Positions 53,157 to 63,200 of a stretch of DNA of 64,000 bases are shown in pieces. Numbering within the stretch: the first letter of the stretch is position 1; every line of letters begins with the position of its first letter. Source of the DNA: CAZFBA01 sp964517135 (GTDB taxonomy: Bacteria; Cyanobacteriota; Vampirovibrionia; JBFMGH01); assembly GCA_964517135.1 (NCBI GenBank), contig CAZFBA010000015.1, positions 1 to 64,000 on the forward strand. The letters run 5' to 3'. The notes below the pieces were generated by a model that made no database searches, was not told the origin of the DNA, and was given only the letters and a program-made list of their open reading frames with translations. Position numbers and translations under genes: made by a program.

Positions 53157-54095
53157 ATGAAAGTTCTATCTCTGGGCAGCATTTGTTTGGATATACTGAT
53201 ACAAAACCTCGATGAACTGCCAGCACCCAACCACGCCGTTCAAGTGGATTCCATTAAAGTGCTTGGTGGCGGCGGTGCTCTAAACTCAGCCGTAGCCATG
53301 AATCGCCTTGGTTTGCAAAGTTTCGTCATGGGTGAAATAGGCAACGACTATGCAGGAACCATAATAAGGCATATCCTGAAGGAAGAAGGCGTCAATGACT
53401 GCTATATACTCAACAGAGAAAATAAATATACTTCTATAGTAAATGTCTTAATCACCAGAGACGGAGATAGAAGCTTTATATGCAACCCTGGCAACTATAT
53501 CAACCTTTCAATCAATGATTATAACTGGGATTTGCTGGATAACTTTGATGTAATACTCGTCGGATCATGCTTTATTCTTGACGGTCTTCTGCCTGATCTG
53601 CCTTCTCTGCTGCAAAAATGCCGTGACAAAAACGTTTTAAGCATTGTAGATACTGTATGGTTGACCCGGCCAAATCAGCATTTGATCGTTCCTGCTTTGC
53701 CTTATATTGATTATTTTACTCCAAGCTATGAAGAAGCACAGGTTATATCAGGCAAAAAACACATTCAAGACGTCATTAACTGGTTTACAGATAAAGGTAG
53801 TCAAAATATTATACTCAAAATGGATAAAAACGGCAGTTATATCAAAACAAAGACCATATCAGAACATATTCCAGCAGTTCCTGTAGAACTGGTAGACTCT
53901 ACCGGTGCAGGAGACTGCTTTCTGGCAGGGTTCATAAAAGGGCTTGCCTGCGGATATAACACAGTGAAATGCGTCCAGCTGGGCAACGCTGCAGGGGCGA
54001 TGTGCGTTCAAAAAGTAGGGGCATACTCAGGCATAAGCAATTTTGACGATCTATTCAATCATTATTACTCTCAATACAACAAGTTAACCGTATAA
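53157..54095 (+). CDS. PfkB-family sugar or nucleoside kinase
   Basis: A 312-residue ribokinase-type kinase. The N-terminal signature has VLGGGGALNSAVAMNRLG (35-52) and the C-terminal signature DSTGAGDCFLAGF, with the catalytic Asp in GAGD. Both PfkB signatures are intact. The substrate (ribose, fructose-phosphate, adenosine or other) cannot be told. AAGGA precedes the ATG; it starts 11 bp after the SpoIID gene and may share its transcript. Confidence 0.92.
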   Translation: MKVLSLGSICLDILIQNLDELPAPNHAVQVDSIKVLGGGGALNSAVAMNRLGLQSFVMGEIGNDYAGTIIRHILKEEGVNDCYILNRENKYTSIVNVLITRDGDRSFICNPGNYINLSINDYNWDLLDNFDVILVGSCFILDGLLPDLPSLLQKCRDKNVLSIVDTVWLTRPNQHLIVPALPYIDYFTPSYEEAQVISGKKHIQDVINWFTDKGSQNIILKMDKNGSYIKTKTISEHIPAVPVELVDSTGAGDCFLAGFIKGLACGYNTVKCVQLGNAAGAMCVQKVGAYSGISNFDDLFNHYYSQYNKLTV

Positions 54096-54220
54096 TACAT
54101 CTATATAACACTATCAATAAGCACATACCGTCATAATCCATGCCAAAAGCTTTACCAGCTTTAAAAAAAAATGGTTATAGATTTTTCAACAATAATGCCT
54201 GTAACATTCTCTTTAATAAT

Positions 54221-54248
54221 TTGTAAAAATTCACAAATCATATATACT
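54221..54248 (+). promoter_or_regulatory. Promoter of the MBL-fold gene
   Basis: TTGTAA (54221-54226), 16 bp, TATACT (54243-54248), 38 bp before the ATG at 54287. Confidence 0.5.
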
Positions 54249-54286
54249 TATAAAAAGTAAGTGACAATACATTGCCGGGGCAGACA

Positions 54287-55240
54287 ATGGAGCAAAAAGA
54301 TAAGTTTTCAATTAAATTTTATGGCGTACGGGGCAGTCATCCCAATCCATCCGGATATACCTTGAAATACGGGGGTAACACATCCTGCGTAGAAATAAAA
54401 GTCAATGGACACAGGGTTATTATCGATGCCGGAACAGGTATCATTAATCTGGGCAATGAACTTATAAAAGAATTTATTTCCAGCGGTACAAATAACCTGG
54501 ATCGTAAGCCTATTACACTTACCATGCTCTTCAGTCACACGCATCATGACCATATTCAGGGTTTTCCTTTCTTTAAACCGGCCTTCATCGGCACCTCAGC
54601 CCTGTATATGTTCGGTGCAAAAAGTCTCAATGTTGATTTTGCTGAAACTCTTTCACACTCAATGTTTACACCCTTCTTCCCTGTGGATCTGGGCGAAATG
54701 GCAGCACAAATGCATATCAGAAACTTCAAAGAGACTGAAATGCTTCTACTCTATCCTAACAAAAAAGAACCAGAAGTCAGAAATATTTACAAATCCGATT
54801 CAGAACCTATACCTGATAATGTAGCTAAAATAACTACCTTCAAGAGCTATGCACACCCTAAAGATGGCGTATTAATCTTTAGAGTAGACTGGAAAGGCAA
54901 AAGTGTTGTCTATGCATCAGATAAAGAAAGTTATATAGGAGGAGATAGCCGGCTGGCAACATTTGCCCGCAATGCTGATATCCTTATTCACGATACACAA
55001 TACCTGCTCGATGATTATAGTTCACCCATCACGCCCAAGCAGGGTTATGGCCACAGTACACCTGAAATGGCCGTCGAAGCAACAAATAGCGCTAATGCTA
55101 AAACACTCGTTATGTTCCACTATGACCCCTCTTACGATGATGAAACCATTCAACAGGCCGAAAAGAATACTCAAAAAATCTATCCTGATACCATTGCAGC
55201 TTATGAGGGGTTAGAATTAAACCTGCTACCAGAAGATTAA
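54287..55240 (+). CDS. Metallo-beta-lactamase-fold hydrolase
   Basis: A 317-residue cytosolic enzyme of the MBL superfamily. The H84-x-H86-x-D88-H89 motif sits in SHTHHDHIQG, with further ligands in SDKESYIGG, HDTQY and the late HYDPSYDD. VRGSHPNPSGYTLKYGGNTS at the N terminus is typical of the ElaC/PhnP-like branch found next to cyclic-nucleotide and two-component genes. Likely a phosphodiesterase; substrate unknown. The ATG at 54287 follows GGGG; a TTG at 54272 is in frame. Confidence 0.88.
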   Translation: MEQKDKFSIKFYGVRGSHPNPSGYTLKYGGNTSCVEIKVNGHRVIIDAGTGIINLGNELIKEFISSGTNNLDRKPITLTMLFSHTHHDHIQGFPFFKPAFIGTSALYMFGAKSLNVDFAETLSHSMFTPFFPVDLGEMAAQMHIRNFKETEMLLLYPNKKEPEVRNIYKSDSEPIPDNVAKITTFKSYAHPKDGVLIFRVDWKGKSVVYASDKESYIGGDSRLATFARNADILIHDTQYLLDDYSSPITPKQGYGHSTPEMAVEATNSANAKTLVMFHYDPSYDDETIQQAEKNTQKIYPDTIAAYEGLELNLLPED

Positions 55241-55254
55241 AGGTATCTATCATA

Positions 55255-55854
55255 ATGAATTCATTTCATTTAAGCATTCTTTTAAGTATGTTAGTTTTGT
55301 GTCAGCTGCCAGCAATTGCACAGAACCCTCTTGAAAATACTGATCCATCTGAAAACATACGTGTTAATGCATCTAATAATGCCATTCAACATAACAGAAG
55401 AGGCATGGAATATTTAAGTCAGGGGTATCCGCTGCATGCTATAAATGAATTTAAGCTGGCAATAATGCTGAATCCTAATGCAACAATGAGTGCCTCTTTA
55501 TACAACAATCTCGGGCAGGCATATGAAGTCGTAAAAGAGTATGATCTGGCTATTATGTCTTATCAACACGCCATTAAAATCAATCCTGAATTTGCTTTAT
55601 ACTATAAAAACCTGGTTCAGGCCTATCATAACAAAAAAGCCCTCAGAGATGCCATAAAGCATTATGAGCAAATAGTCAAAGAAAACCCTCAGGATGCTCA
55701 GGCATATTTTATACTCGGGCTGGTTTATAAAAAATTAAACAACAACGAAAAATCTATATCTGCGTTTAACACCTTCATAAACCTTGAACCACGTCTGGAT
55801 CTAGCTCATACAGCCAAAAAATATATACATCAAATGGAAACTTCTAAGCCCTGA
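55255..55854 (+). CDS. Secreted TPR-repeat protein
   Basis: A 199-residue protein with a signal peptide (to AIAQ, about residue 23) and four TPR units (residues about 43-185), seen as NRRGMEYLSQGYPLHAINEF, NNLGQAYEVVKEYDLAIMSY, KNLVQAYHNKKALRDAIKHY and FILGLVYKKLNNNEKSISAF. It is a periplasmic or surface protein-interaction module. AAAGGT precedes the ATG and it starts 14 bp after the MBL gene, so it is probably cotranscribed. Confidence 0.9.
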   Translation: MNSFHLSILLSMLVLCQLPAIAQNPLENTDPSENIRVNASNNAIQHNRRGMEYLSQGYPLHAINEFKLAIMLNPNATMSASLYNNLGQAYEVVKEYDLAIMSYQHAIKINPEFALYYKNLVQAYHNKKALRDAIKHYEQIVKENPQDAQAYFILGLVYKKLNNNEKSISAFNTFINLEPRLDLAHTAKKYIHQMETSKP

Positions 55855-56110
55855 ATATAAAAAATCATCCTTTTTTCATCCCCACGGATCATTACAACAA
55901 CCAAAAAATAAAGTATCATTAAAATATAAGATCTTAACCGTAAGGCAACCTGGTAAATAATTCACTAAAAACTGCAAAGCACAACGCTTTGAGTCTGTTT
56001 TTTTTTATCATCTATCAGAAAACAGCGACATAAGCTAAAATGAGTTAGTTTTATTTGCTAACACTATTGTTTATACTAAGTGGTCATGTTTAAAGTCCAG
56101 GGAGGACAGA

Positions 56111-56311
56111 ATGAAATACCCCAGCTGTCACTTTAAGTGCAATGGTATTCTGAATTGCCAGCAACTAGATCACCTTCTATTAGAGCTGGATCAGCAAAAC
56201 GGCAGAGAAGAAACAATCAGTTTCTACAGAGGGATGCTCAGAAGAAATTTCAAAAACTGCCCGCTAAATCATTCTCTGCTGCAAAACAAATCTGTAAGTT
56301 CTATGTATTAG
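56111..56311 (+). CDS. Small Cys-containing protein, unknown
   Basis: A 66-residue protein with four Cys: C6 and C10 in SCHFKC, C17, and C50 in NCPLN. The first three are spaced like part of a metal-binding knuckle. A strong GGGAGG stands 7 bp before the ATG and a hairpin terminator follows at 56339. Flanking signals on both sides argue that this short gene is real. No relative is recognised. Confidence 0.65.
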   Translation: MKYPSCHFKCNGILNCQQLDHLLLELDQQNGREETISFYRGMLRRNFKNCPLNHSLLQNKSVSSMY

Positions 56312-56338
56312 TCAGGCACAAAAATAAGCATTAAGAAG

Positions 56339-56364
56339 ACGCCCGGGCAAGTCCCTGGCGTTTT
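56339..56364 (+). terminator. Terminator of the small Cys-protein gene
   Basis: ACGCC/GGCGT plus GGG/CCC stem (one mismatch) around CAAGT, ending in TTTT. Confidence 0.6.
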
Positions 56365-56420
56365 CAGGTATAAAAAAGTATTTCACCGGATCCTGACATC
56401 ACAATTAGCCACAAGATATT

Positions 56421-56435
56421 AATACATATGTGTTA
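56421..56435. promoter_or_regulatory. Recurring AATACATATGTRTTA motif
   Basis: An exact copy of the 15-mer seen at 26725 and 31414. It sits 5 bp past the stop of the double-CheW gene and past the terminator of the convergent small gene. Confidence 0.45.
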
Positions 56436-56439
56436 GTTT

Positions 56440-57531
56440 TTACACAGCCTCTTCAATAATAAGCCGCTCATCCTGCAAGAATTTTTCAAGATCAAAAATA
56501 TTTATCACCGTATTTGTATCCAGAATTATCTCGCCTGAAGTGTATTTAGTCTTATCCATCTGCATGACCGCTGATTTATTTATCCTGTCAGAAGACACAT
56601 TAATGATATCGAAGACCTCATCTACTATAATACCTATTTGCATCTGGTTTGTCTTGGTAAAAATGATTTTTGTCTTATCAGTAATCGGCGTTTTAGATAT
56701 ACCAAGAAAGCCTTTGATATCAACGACAGGTATAAACTCACCCCGCAAGTTGCTCAGGCCAATATAAAACTCTGGCAAACAGGGCACCAGAGAAAGATTA
56801 ATAACTTTACTGAACTCTCTAATGTATTTCAGGCTAATTGCATAGAGTTCATTATTGAGAAGAAAGCTCATAAATTTTTGATCCTGCCTGCGTTCTTTTT
56901 CCAGCGATAGGCTGAGTTCTTTTTGAAGTTCTTTAGCACGTCTTTGAAACATTTCAAGGGATTTTTCATCACTATCAAATGTATGTTCAACCCTGCCTGA
57001 AAGTTTTTGCAGCACCGGCAAATCATACTGTTCCTTCAGGTCTTCCAGCGGAACTTTTTCATCAGCTGAAGAAACAATTGAAGAAATAAAATCAAGGTTT
57101 AATATTGCCAGCAAACCCTGTTCTGTACGGGCAACACTCTTAATAATAGTATGTCTATCTTTTGTTCCATAAGGTGTATGTGAGATATGATCAAGATTAA
57201 TATTGATAACATTATTAACAGAATCTACAATTAGGCCCCAGGTCTTATCATTATAGTTTAATACCAGAATACAATCTTCTTTAGTATAGGTTTTAAGGGA
57301 CATACCCAGAAGGCTTCTAATATCAAGTACGTTAATAATATTACCTCTGAGGTTAAGTATACCCACAATGTACTCTGGCAAGTATTCAGGTATATTTAAC
57401 ATCGGCAATTTAATAACTTCAACGATACTTTCAGCGGGTGCTGCATAAAGACGATCCTCAAGACTAAACCCCATATAGAGTTTATATTTTTTCACATCAA
57501 CATTATCTGTAATAAGGAACTGTTTATCCAT
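56440..57531 (-). CDS. Double CheW-domain chemotaxis coupling protein
   Basis: A 363-residue protein with two CheW domains, about 14-150 (GFSLEDRLYAAPAESIVEVI, then YLPEYIVGILNLRGNIINVL) and 208-350 (SFLLNNELYAISLKYIREF, then PEFYIGLSNLRGEFIPVVDI). A charged helical linker joins them. CheW couples receptors to CheA; a two-domain form could bridge two receptor or kinase units. It starts 5 bp after the REC-GGDEF gene and is cotranscribed with it. Confidence 0.93.
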   Translation of the reverse strand: MDKQFLITDNVDVKKYKLYMGFSLEDRLYAAPAESIVEVIKLPMLNIPEYLPEYIVGILNLRGNIINVLDIRSLLGMSLKTYTKEDCILVLNYNDKTWGLIVDSVNNVININLDHISHTPYGTKDRHTIIKSVARTEQGLLAILNLDFISSIVSSADEKVPLEDLKEQYDLPVLQKLSGRVEHTFDSDEKSLEMFQRRAKELQKELSLSLEKERRQDQKFMSFLLNNELYAISLKYIREFSKVINLSLVPCLPEFYIGLSNLRGEFIPVVDIKGFLGISKTPITDKTKIIFTKTNQMQIGIIVDEVFDIINVSSDRINKSAVMQMDKTKYTSGEIILDTNTVINIFDLEKFLQDERLIIEEAV

Positions 57532-57536
57532 GGTAA

Positions 57537-59015
57537 TTAACCCGTAGTATAAAGTTCTATTCTATTTCTACCATTTTTCTTGGCATTATACAATGCTTCA
57601 TCTGCTCTTTTAATAAGTTCATGATCTCTTTTTAGTTCAGGAAGCATACTTGCAATACCAACACTAACAGTAACATTAACTATATCGTCATCCCATTCAT
57701 AAGTAGTTTCTTCAATAGTATCTTTCATCCTCTTTGTAGGTATCTGTGCCTGCTCAAGATTCGTTTCAGGCAGCACAGCAATAAACTCTTCACCGCCGAA
57801 TCTTGCAACACAGTCAGTTTTGCGGTAGTTCTGTTTGATAATAGAGGCCACCTGCACCAGTACAATATCACCTAACTGGTGTCCATATGTATCATTCAAC
57901 TTTTTAAAGAAGTCAATATCAATCATAACAACACTCAGCGGAGTCTTATACCTTTTAGATCTGTTAAATTCTCTTTCATAGACATCCTGAAAATAGCGCC
58001 TGTTAAAGAGTTTAGTCAGTCCGTCTGTAATAGCCAGAATTTTTGTTTCAATATACAAACTTCTCAAACGAAGCAATAATACAAGCTCTTCAGATACCAG
58101 CTTTATAAGATGTTCTTCTTTATAGTGATTATGAGATAGGTTATAGAGACACAATCCACCTAATACCTGTTTGCCATAAGTTATAGGTATTATAATCTTG
58201 GATGAAAACTGACTTATATCGTTAATTGTTTGTTTGCTATCACCTTTATGTTCTTCAAAGATTTCATGTTCAAACATGTGTATGTGCTCAGAGCTGTAAA
58301 TATCAGAATGAACAACTTCAAAAAAGTCTTCTCTAATCTGATCTATAAGGGTTTCATTGGCATCTATATCGTTCAAACATAAACTGAGAAGCTTTTTATC
58401 ATCACCATGATCATTGAAATAAATGCCTGCAACCTGAAAATCAAGTATACTGTATAGTAATGAAAACAGCCCTTTCGTCAGGAACATACGATCATGAATA
58501 AGTTCTGAAAGATTTCTAAACTCATTTGTAATCGTTGATTCAATTAAAGACTGGTCTAAAAGCTGGTTAACCCGTGATTTTATATTAGTAGACTCAACCT
58601 TTCTTCTTTCAACCAGGCGTTTTCTCTCTGATTCTGATAGAAGAGAAGTTGTGGATAAAAAGTTATTAATCTCTTCAAGTAGCTTTGAAAGCTGCCCACC
58701 TTTAACAAAAAAAGAATCTGCACCGGCTTTTATGCCCCAAAAGCGATCTATCTTTTCATCAAGGCTCGTAAGCAATATTATAGGAATACGTTTGGTCAGA
58801 TTGTCATTCTTAAGCACCCTGCACAATTGGTATCCATTGATTTCAGGCATTATAATGTCAGAAACAATAATATCAGGGAAGGTTTGATATGCCATGGTAA
58901 TACCTTCAATGCCATCTTTTGCCACTACAACATCAAAGCCAGCCTTAACCAGAGCAAACTTTATTGTGGTTGCCTGTGTTATACTATCATCTATAATTAA
59001 GATTTTGCCTTTCAT
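57537..59015 (-). CDS. Response regulator diguanylate cyclase (REC-GAF-like-GGDEF)
   Basis: A 492-residue protein with a receiver domain (1-120, acidic pair D9/D10, phosphorylation site D53 in SDIIMPE) and a middle GAF-like region (about 165-320). A C-terminal GGDEF domain (about 330-490) has the active signature GGEEF and, five residues before it, the inhibitory RxxD site (RKTD). It should make c-di-GMP when phosphorylated, and so links the chemosensory system to motility/attachment. No ribosome site is clear. Confidence 0.94.
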   Translation of the reverse strand: MKGKILIIDDSITQATTIKFALVKAGFDVVVAKDGIEGITMAYQTFPDIIVSDIIMPEINGYQLCRVLKNDNLTKRIPIILLTSLDEKIDRFWGIKAGADSFFVKGGQLSKLLEEINNFLSTTSLLSESERKRLVERRKVESTNIKSRVNQLLDQSLIESTITNEFRNLSELIHDRMFLTKGLFSLLYSILDFQVAGIYFNDHGDDKKLLSLCLNDIDANETLIDQIREDFFEVVHSDIYSSEHIHMFEHEIFEEHKGDSKQTINDISQFSSKIIIPITYGKQVLGGLCLYNLSHNHYKEEHLIKLVSEELVLLLRLRSLYIETKILAITDGLTKLFNRRYFQDVYEREFNRSKRYKTPLSVVMIDIDFFKKLNDTYGHQLGDIVLVQVASIIKQNYRKTDCVARFGGEEFIAVLPETNLEQAQIPTKRMKDTIEETTYEWDDDIVNVTVSVGIASMLPELKRDHELIKRADEALYNAKKNGRNRIELYTTG

Positions 59016-59050
59016 ATCTATGAAGTATATTCTTAAAAATCTTTATCTAC

Positions 59051-59056
59051 TATAAT
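59051..59056 (+). promoter_or_regulatory. -10 element in the divergent signalling promoter region
   Basis: TATAAT, 103 bp before the MCP ATG. A -35-like TATTCT lies 17 bp upstream. The same AT-rich patch offers a TATAGT-like -10 for the minus-strand REC-GGDEF gene. Confidence 0.35.
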
Positions 59057-59158
59057 AATTAAGATAACTGACGTCTGACGAAAAGTAAATGAACTTAAAA
59101 ATAAACATTTCAGAATCAGTAAAACAAATCATTTCACCGGGGAGTATAAATTAATTAT

Positions 59159-60223
59159 ATGTTTAACAAACTTAATTTTAATGAACGAATTACAGTAAAA
59201 TTAATTGTAAACACCGTTTTAATTGTCATTACATTTGTTATATTCTTGGTTGTGCTAAACCTGGCCAGCGGAAATATTTCTCTCTGGCTCAACTGGCTGA
59301 TTCTTTTAGGTATGCTTGTTGCTGCAACAATAGCATTAGATTATTATTTTTCTAAATGGGCTTCCATTGCTTTGAAAAAACCAATATCTGATGCTGGTAA
59401 TTCCACTAACAAAGCAACAGATGTTATCAATAAGGCAAGCATAAAATATGAAACGTCTGTCAACAGGCAGCTTGAACTCATAGATGATATTCAAAAACTA
59501 ATCAAACAGCTGAGCTACACTTCAGAGAACACAAAACATAGTGCACAGAAAGTTGCAGATAAATCCAATCAGGCTTTGAAAATATCTGAAGAAGGCCAGC
59601 AATCCATGCATGTAAACATCAAAAAGATGGCCACACTCAAGCAGAAAATAGAAACCATCGCAGAACAGATATTAGAACTCAGTGAGCATACCCAGCAAAT
59701 AGGCAGCATCGTAGGTGTAGTAGAAGACATTACAGAACAGACAAATATGCTTGCACTTAATGCAGCCGTTGAAGCAGCAAGGGCAGGTGAACATGGAAGA
59801 GGATTTGCCGTTGTAGCCAGTGAAATAAGAAAACTCGCAGATCAAATCAAGCAGGCAACCAATAAAATAACCTCTTTGATCTATGATATTCAGCAAGCAA
59901 CCAATTCCACTGTTATGGCAACCGAAGAAGGCACTAAAGAAATTGAAGCCGGTGTTAATCTGGCTAATCAAGCAGCTGAAACCATTAATGCGTTAAGATC
60001 CACCATGCAAGAAACTGTAGAAGCCATAGAAACAATCGTTTCAGCATCTAGAGAACAGTTTAAGTATGCCAGCGATGTTTCAAGCGTAATGATAGCAGTC
60101 AACACAGGCATAAAAGATTCTGTTGAAACAATCGAAAAGAGCAAAAATGCTATAATAATTCTGGAGCAGGTAACACAAAGTCTCAACGAGATATTAATCA
60201 CTAACAATAACAACATTAGGTAA
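59159..60223 (+). CDS. Methyl-accepting chemotaxis protein without sensor domain
   Basis: A 354-residue receptor-like protein. Two closely spaced membrane helices (about 15-37 and 42-64) have only a few residues between them, so there is no periplasmic ligand domain and no HAMP. A cytoplasmic signalling coiled coil follows, with the MCP hairpin tip TEQTNMLALNAAVEAARAGE at about 196-215. It may sense membrane state or relay from a partner. GGGGAG lies 14 bp before the ATG. It ends 4 bp before cheA. Confidence 0.93.
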   Translation: MFNKLNFNERITVKLIVNTVLIVITFVIFLVVLNLASGNISLWLNWLILLGMLVAATIALDYYFSKWASIALKKPISDAGNSTNKATDVINKASIKYETSVNRQLELIDDIQKLIKQLSYTSENTKHSAQKVADKSNQALKISEEGQQSMHVNIKKMATLKQKIETIAEQILELSEHTQQIGSIVGVVEDITEQTNMLALNAAVEAARAGEHGRGFAVVASEIRKLADQIKQATNKITSLIYDIQQATNSTVMATEEGTKEIEAGVNLANQAAETINALRSTMQETVEAIETIVSASREQFKYASDVSSVMIAVNTGIKDSVETIEKSKNAIIILEQVTQSLNEILITNNNNIR

Positions 60224-60227
60224 AACT

Positions 60228-63200
60228 ATGGAATTTTCAGAAGAGGAACTTGAAGAGATCCTGAGTATCTTCCAGCAGGAGAGTGAAGAACAAATACAGA
60301 ATTTAAACGACAATATGCTGCGTCTTGAGGCAAACCCTAAAGACGCAAGGATTATACAGGAAATTTTTAGAGAAGCCCATAGTTTAAAAGGCGCCGCCCG
60401 CATGATAGGCCTTGACGATGTACAGGTTATCGCTCATAAGCTTGAAGACATCTTCGGGCTGGCCCGCAACAACGAACTTGAAATCATTCCAGAATTGATT
60501 GATATCATGTGCAGTGCCGTAGACGCTATTGCCAGCATCATTGAAGATTCCATAAAGAACAAAGGCACCCACAAAGTCGATGTAACCGCCATACTCACAC
60601 AACTTAAAATGATTGAAACAGGTGAATTTACAAAGTTACTCGGGGCTCATCAGGCTCAAATAGCGATCAATGCAGAACCAGAAGAATCTGAAGATGATTA
60701 TTATGAGGAGGAGGAAGAAGATAAATTCCCTCAATTTGAACTCAGAAAAAAAGATCCTGAAAGATCTTCCAGTTCACCTGAAGATAAAACTATTGACAGT
60801 AGAGCATTAGATACTTTCTCAAAGCTTAATATACCCGTATCCAAGACTAAAACAGAAGAAATAGCTGAAACTATCGAAGAAGAGCTTGAACTCTCAAAAA
60901 ATGATTTTTCAGAGGAAGAGCTAGCCGAGCTCAAACAAATTTTTTATGCAGAAAGTCGTGAAAACATTGACTTTATATTTAAATCACTGGAAAGATTAAA
61001 GCTGTTCCCTTATGATAGAGAAATACTTGCTGAAGTATACCGCAGTGCCCACTCACTTGAAGGATCCACACGCTTTATAAAGTTCGATGAAATAAAAGAA
61101 ATCGCCCATAGCATCAGAGATATACTCGAAGAGGCAGTCAAAGAAGAACTCTTCATTAATGCCGATATGATAACAAAAATAGAAAAATACCTGCTTAAAG
61201 TAAAAGAAATTATTGAAGAAAAATATGATCAGGAAGGCTATGAAACAAGCCTCAACCTTGATCAACTGGAAAAACAAATAGAAGAAAAGATGAACACCTA
61301 CAAAAAGGGGAATGATAAACCTAAAAAAAGCCATAAAAAGAAGATCGCACTTTCCAGTGATGCACTGGACTTCAACGAAGAAGAAGTTTTAAAAGATCTA
61401 GGTGTTAAACCCCTCACAGAAGAAGAACAAAAAGAAGAGGCAAAAGCTCAAAAGATTGTTGACGACAGGAAAAAAGAAGAATCTAAAAAACAACTTGAAA
61501 TTGATCCACTATCACTCACTGATGAAGAAATAGGAGACCTGGAACTGGGTGCTCTGGAAGGTATTAAACCTAAAGTACCACCAGAAGGGCTTGAAAAAGA
61601 AGAAGATAAAATGCCTAAAAACGTCTACTGGTCTTCTGCAAAGCCACCTCCAACAGAAAAACCCGGCAAAGAGTCTATCGAAACATTATTACAATATCTT
61701 ACAGATGACCTTAATATACTTTCTCACAATGAAAACAACAAATCAGCACTTCAAAAAACTATTGAAAACATTAAACGTACTAAAGACCTTGCCTATAACG
61801 AAAACAGACAGGAACTTTTAGCCATAATAGCCAAGATAGATGCCATCCTGTCAGAAGTTAGCGAAAATAAAATACTATTCAGTAAAGAAATGGCTACTGT
61901 AATAGCGCAAAGCATAGAAGCTTCTACTGCTATAGTAAACTTTTCAGAAGACACAAGAGACGAAATTATTGATGACCCCAGTCTTATATATCAGAGACTT
62001 ATGATACTTCACCAGACAGCAAGACTTTCAGCAGGCATACCTTTTGAAGAAGAGCTAGAACCAGAAATATTTCAGGATAATTATACACGCATACGTATAG
62101 AAGAAAACACTACAGAACAGCCTTCAATAACAGAGACTAAAGAGAGTAAAGAAATACCAAAAACTGAACCCCAGGAAATACAAACCACACGACAAATAAC
62201 AACCCCACCTGCTGCACAGGTTCACTCATCAATGTTTACACCTAAAACAAATATTTCACCCACCGGACAAATGACACCAGCAAAAGATACAGGCGATTCA
62301 GCCGAAACATACACCATTAAAACCCTGCGTGTAGACACAAGAAAGCTTGACCAGCTAGTTGCACAGGTAGGAGAACTCATTATAGCCAAAATTAAAGCCA
62401 AAGAACGTCTTACAGATATAGAAAAACTCCTGCATCTAGTTGATGAATGGCAACGAGACTGGGCTAAAACTAAATATACTGTTAAAAACATCAGCAAAAA
62501 GCCTGCTAGCCTTAAAAAATCAACTTTCATGCCAGAAGGAACTTCTATCTACACTCCTGGCAAGGATATGAACGCAATTATTAGAGAAAATTCAGATAGA
62601 CTGGCCCATCTAACTAATTATCTTAATCAGCTTTACAGAAATATTCAGGAAGATGACACACGGCTAACGCTAATAATCAATGAACTTGAGAATAGAATCA
62701 AAAACGTCAGGCTGCTGCCTCTAGCAACAATATTCAATATGTACCCGAGGATGGTTAGAGATCTTGCCAGAGAACAAAAAAAAGAAATTGAGCTCGAAGT
62801 ACGTGGCAGTGAAACAACTGTAGACAAAAAAATCATTGAAGAAATCAAATCACCACTGATGCACCTGATCAGAAATGCTATTGATCACGGCATAGAAAGC
62901 CCGGAAGACAGAGAAAAGAATGCCAAACCCGCATCAGGAAAACTTTTACTGAACGCCAGACATCTTGAAAACAGCGTACTTATAGAAATTATCGACGACG
63001 GCAGAGGCATAGATATAGAAAAAATCAAAACAAAAGTACTCGAAAAGGAACTTCTCACCCCTTCTGAGCTAGCAGCCATGTCAGAAACACAAATAATGAA
63101 TATTATTTTCTGGCCAGGTTTCTCAACCGGTGAAGAAGTAACAGATATCTCTGGCAGAGGGGTAGGTATGGATGTTGTCCACACAAAGATTACACAGCTT

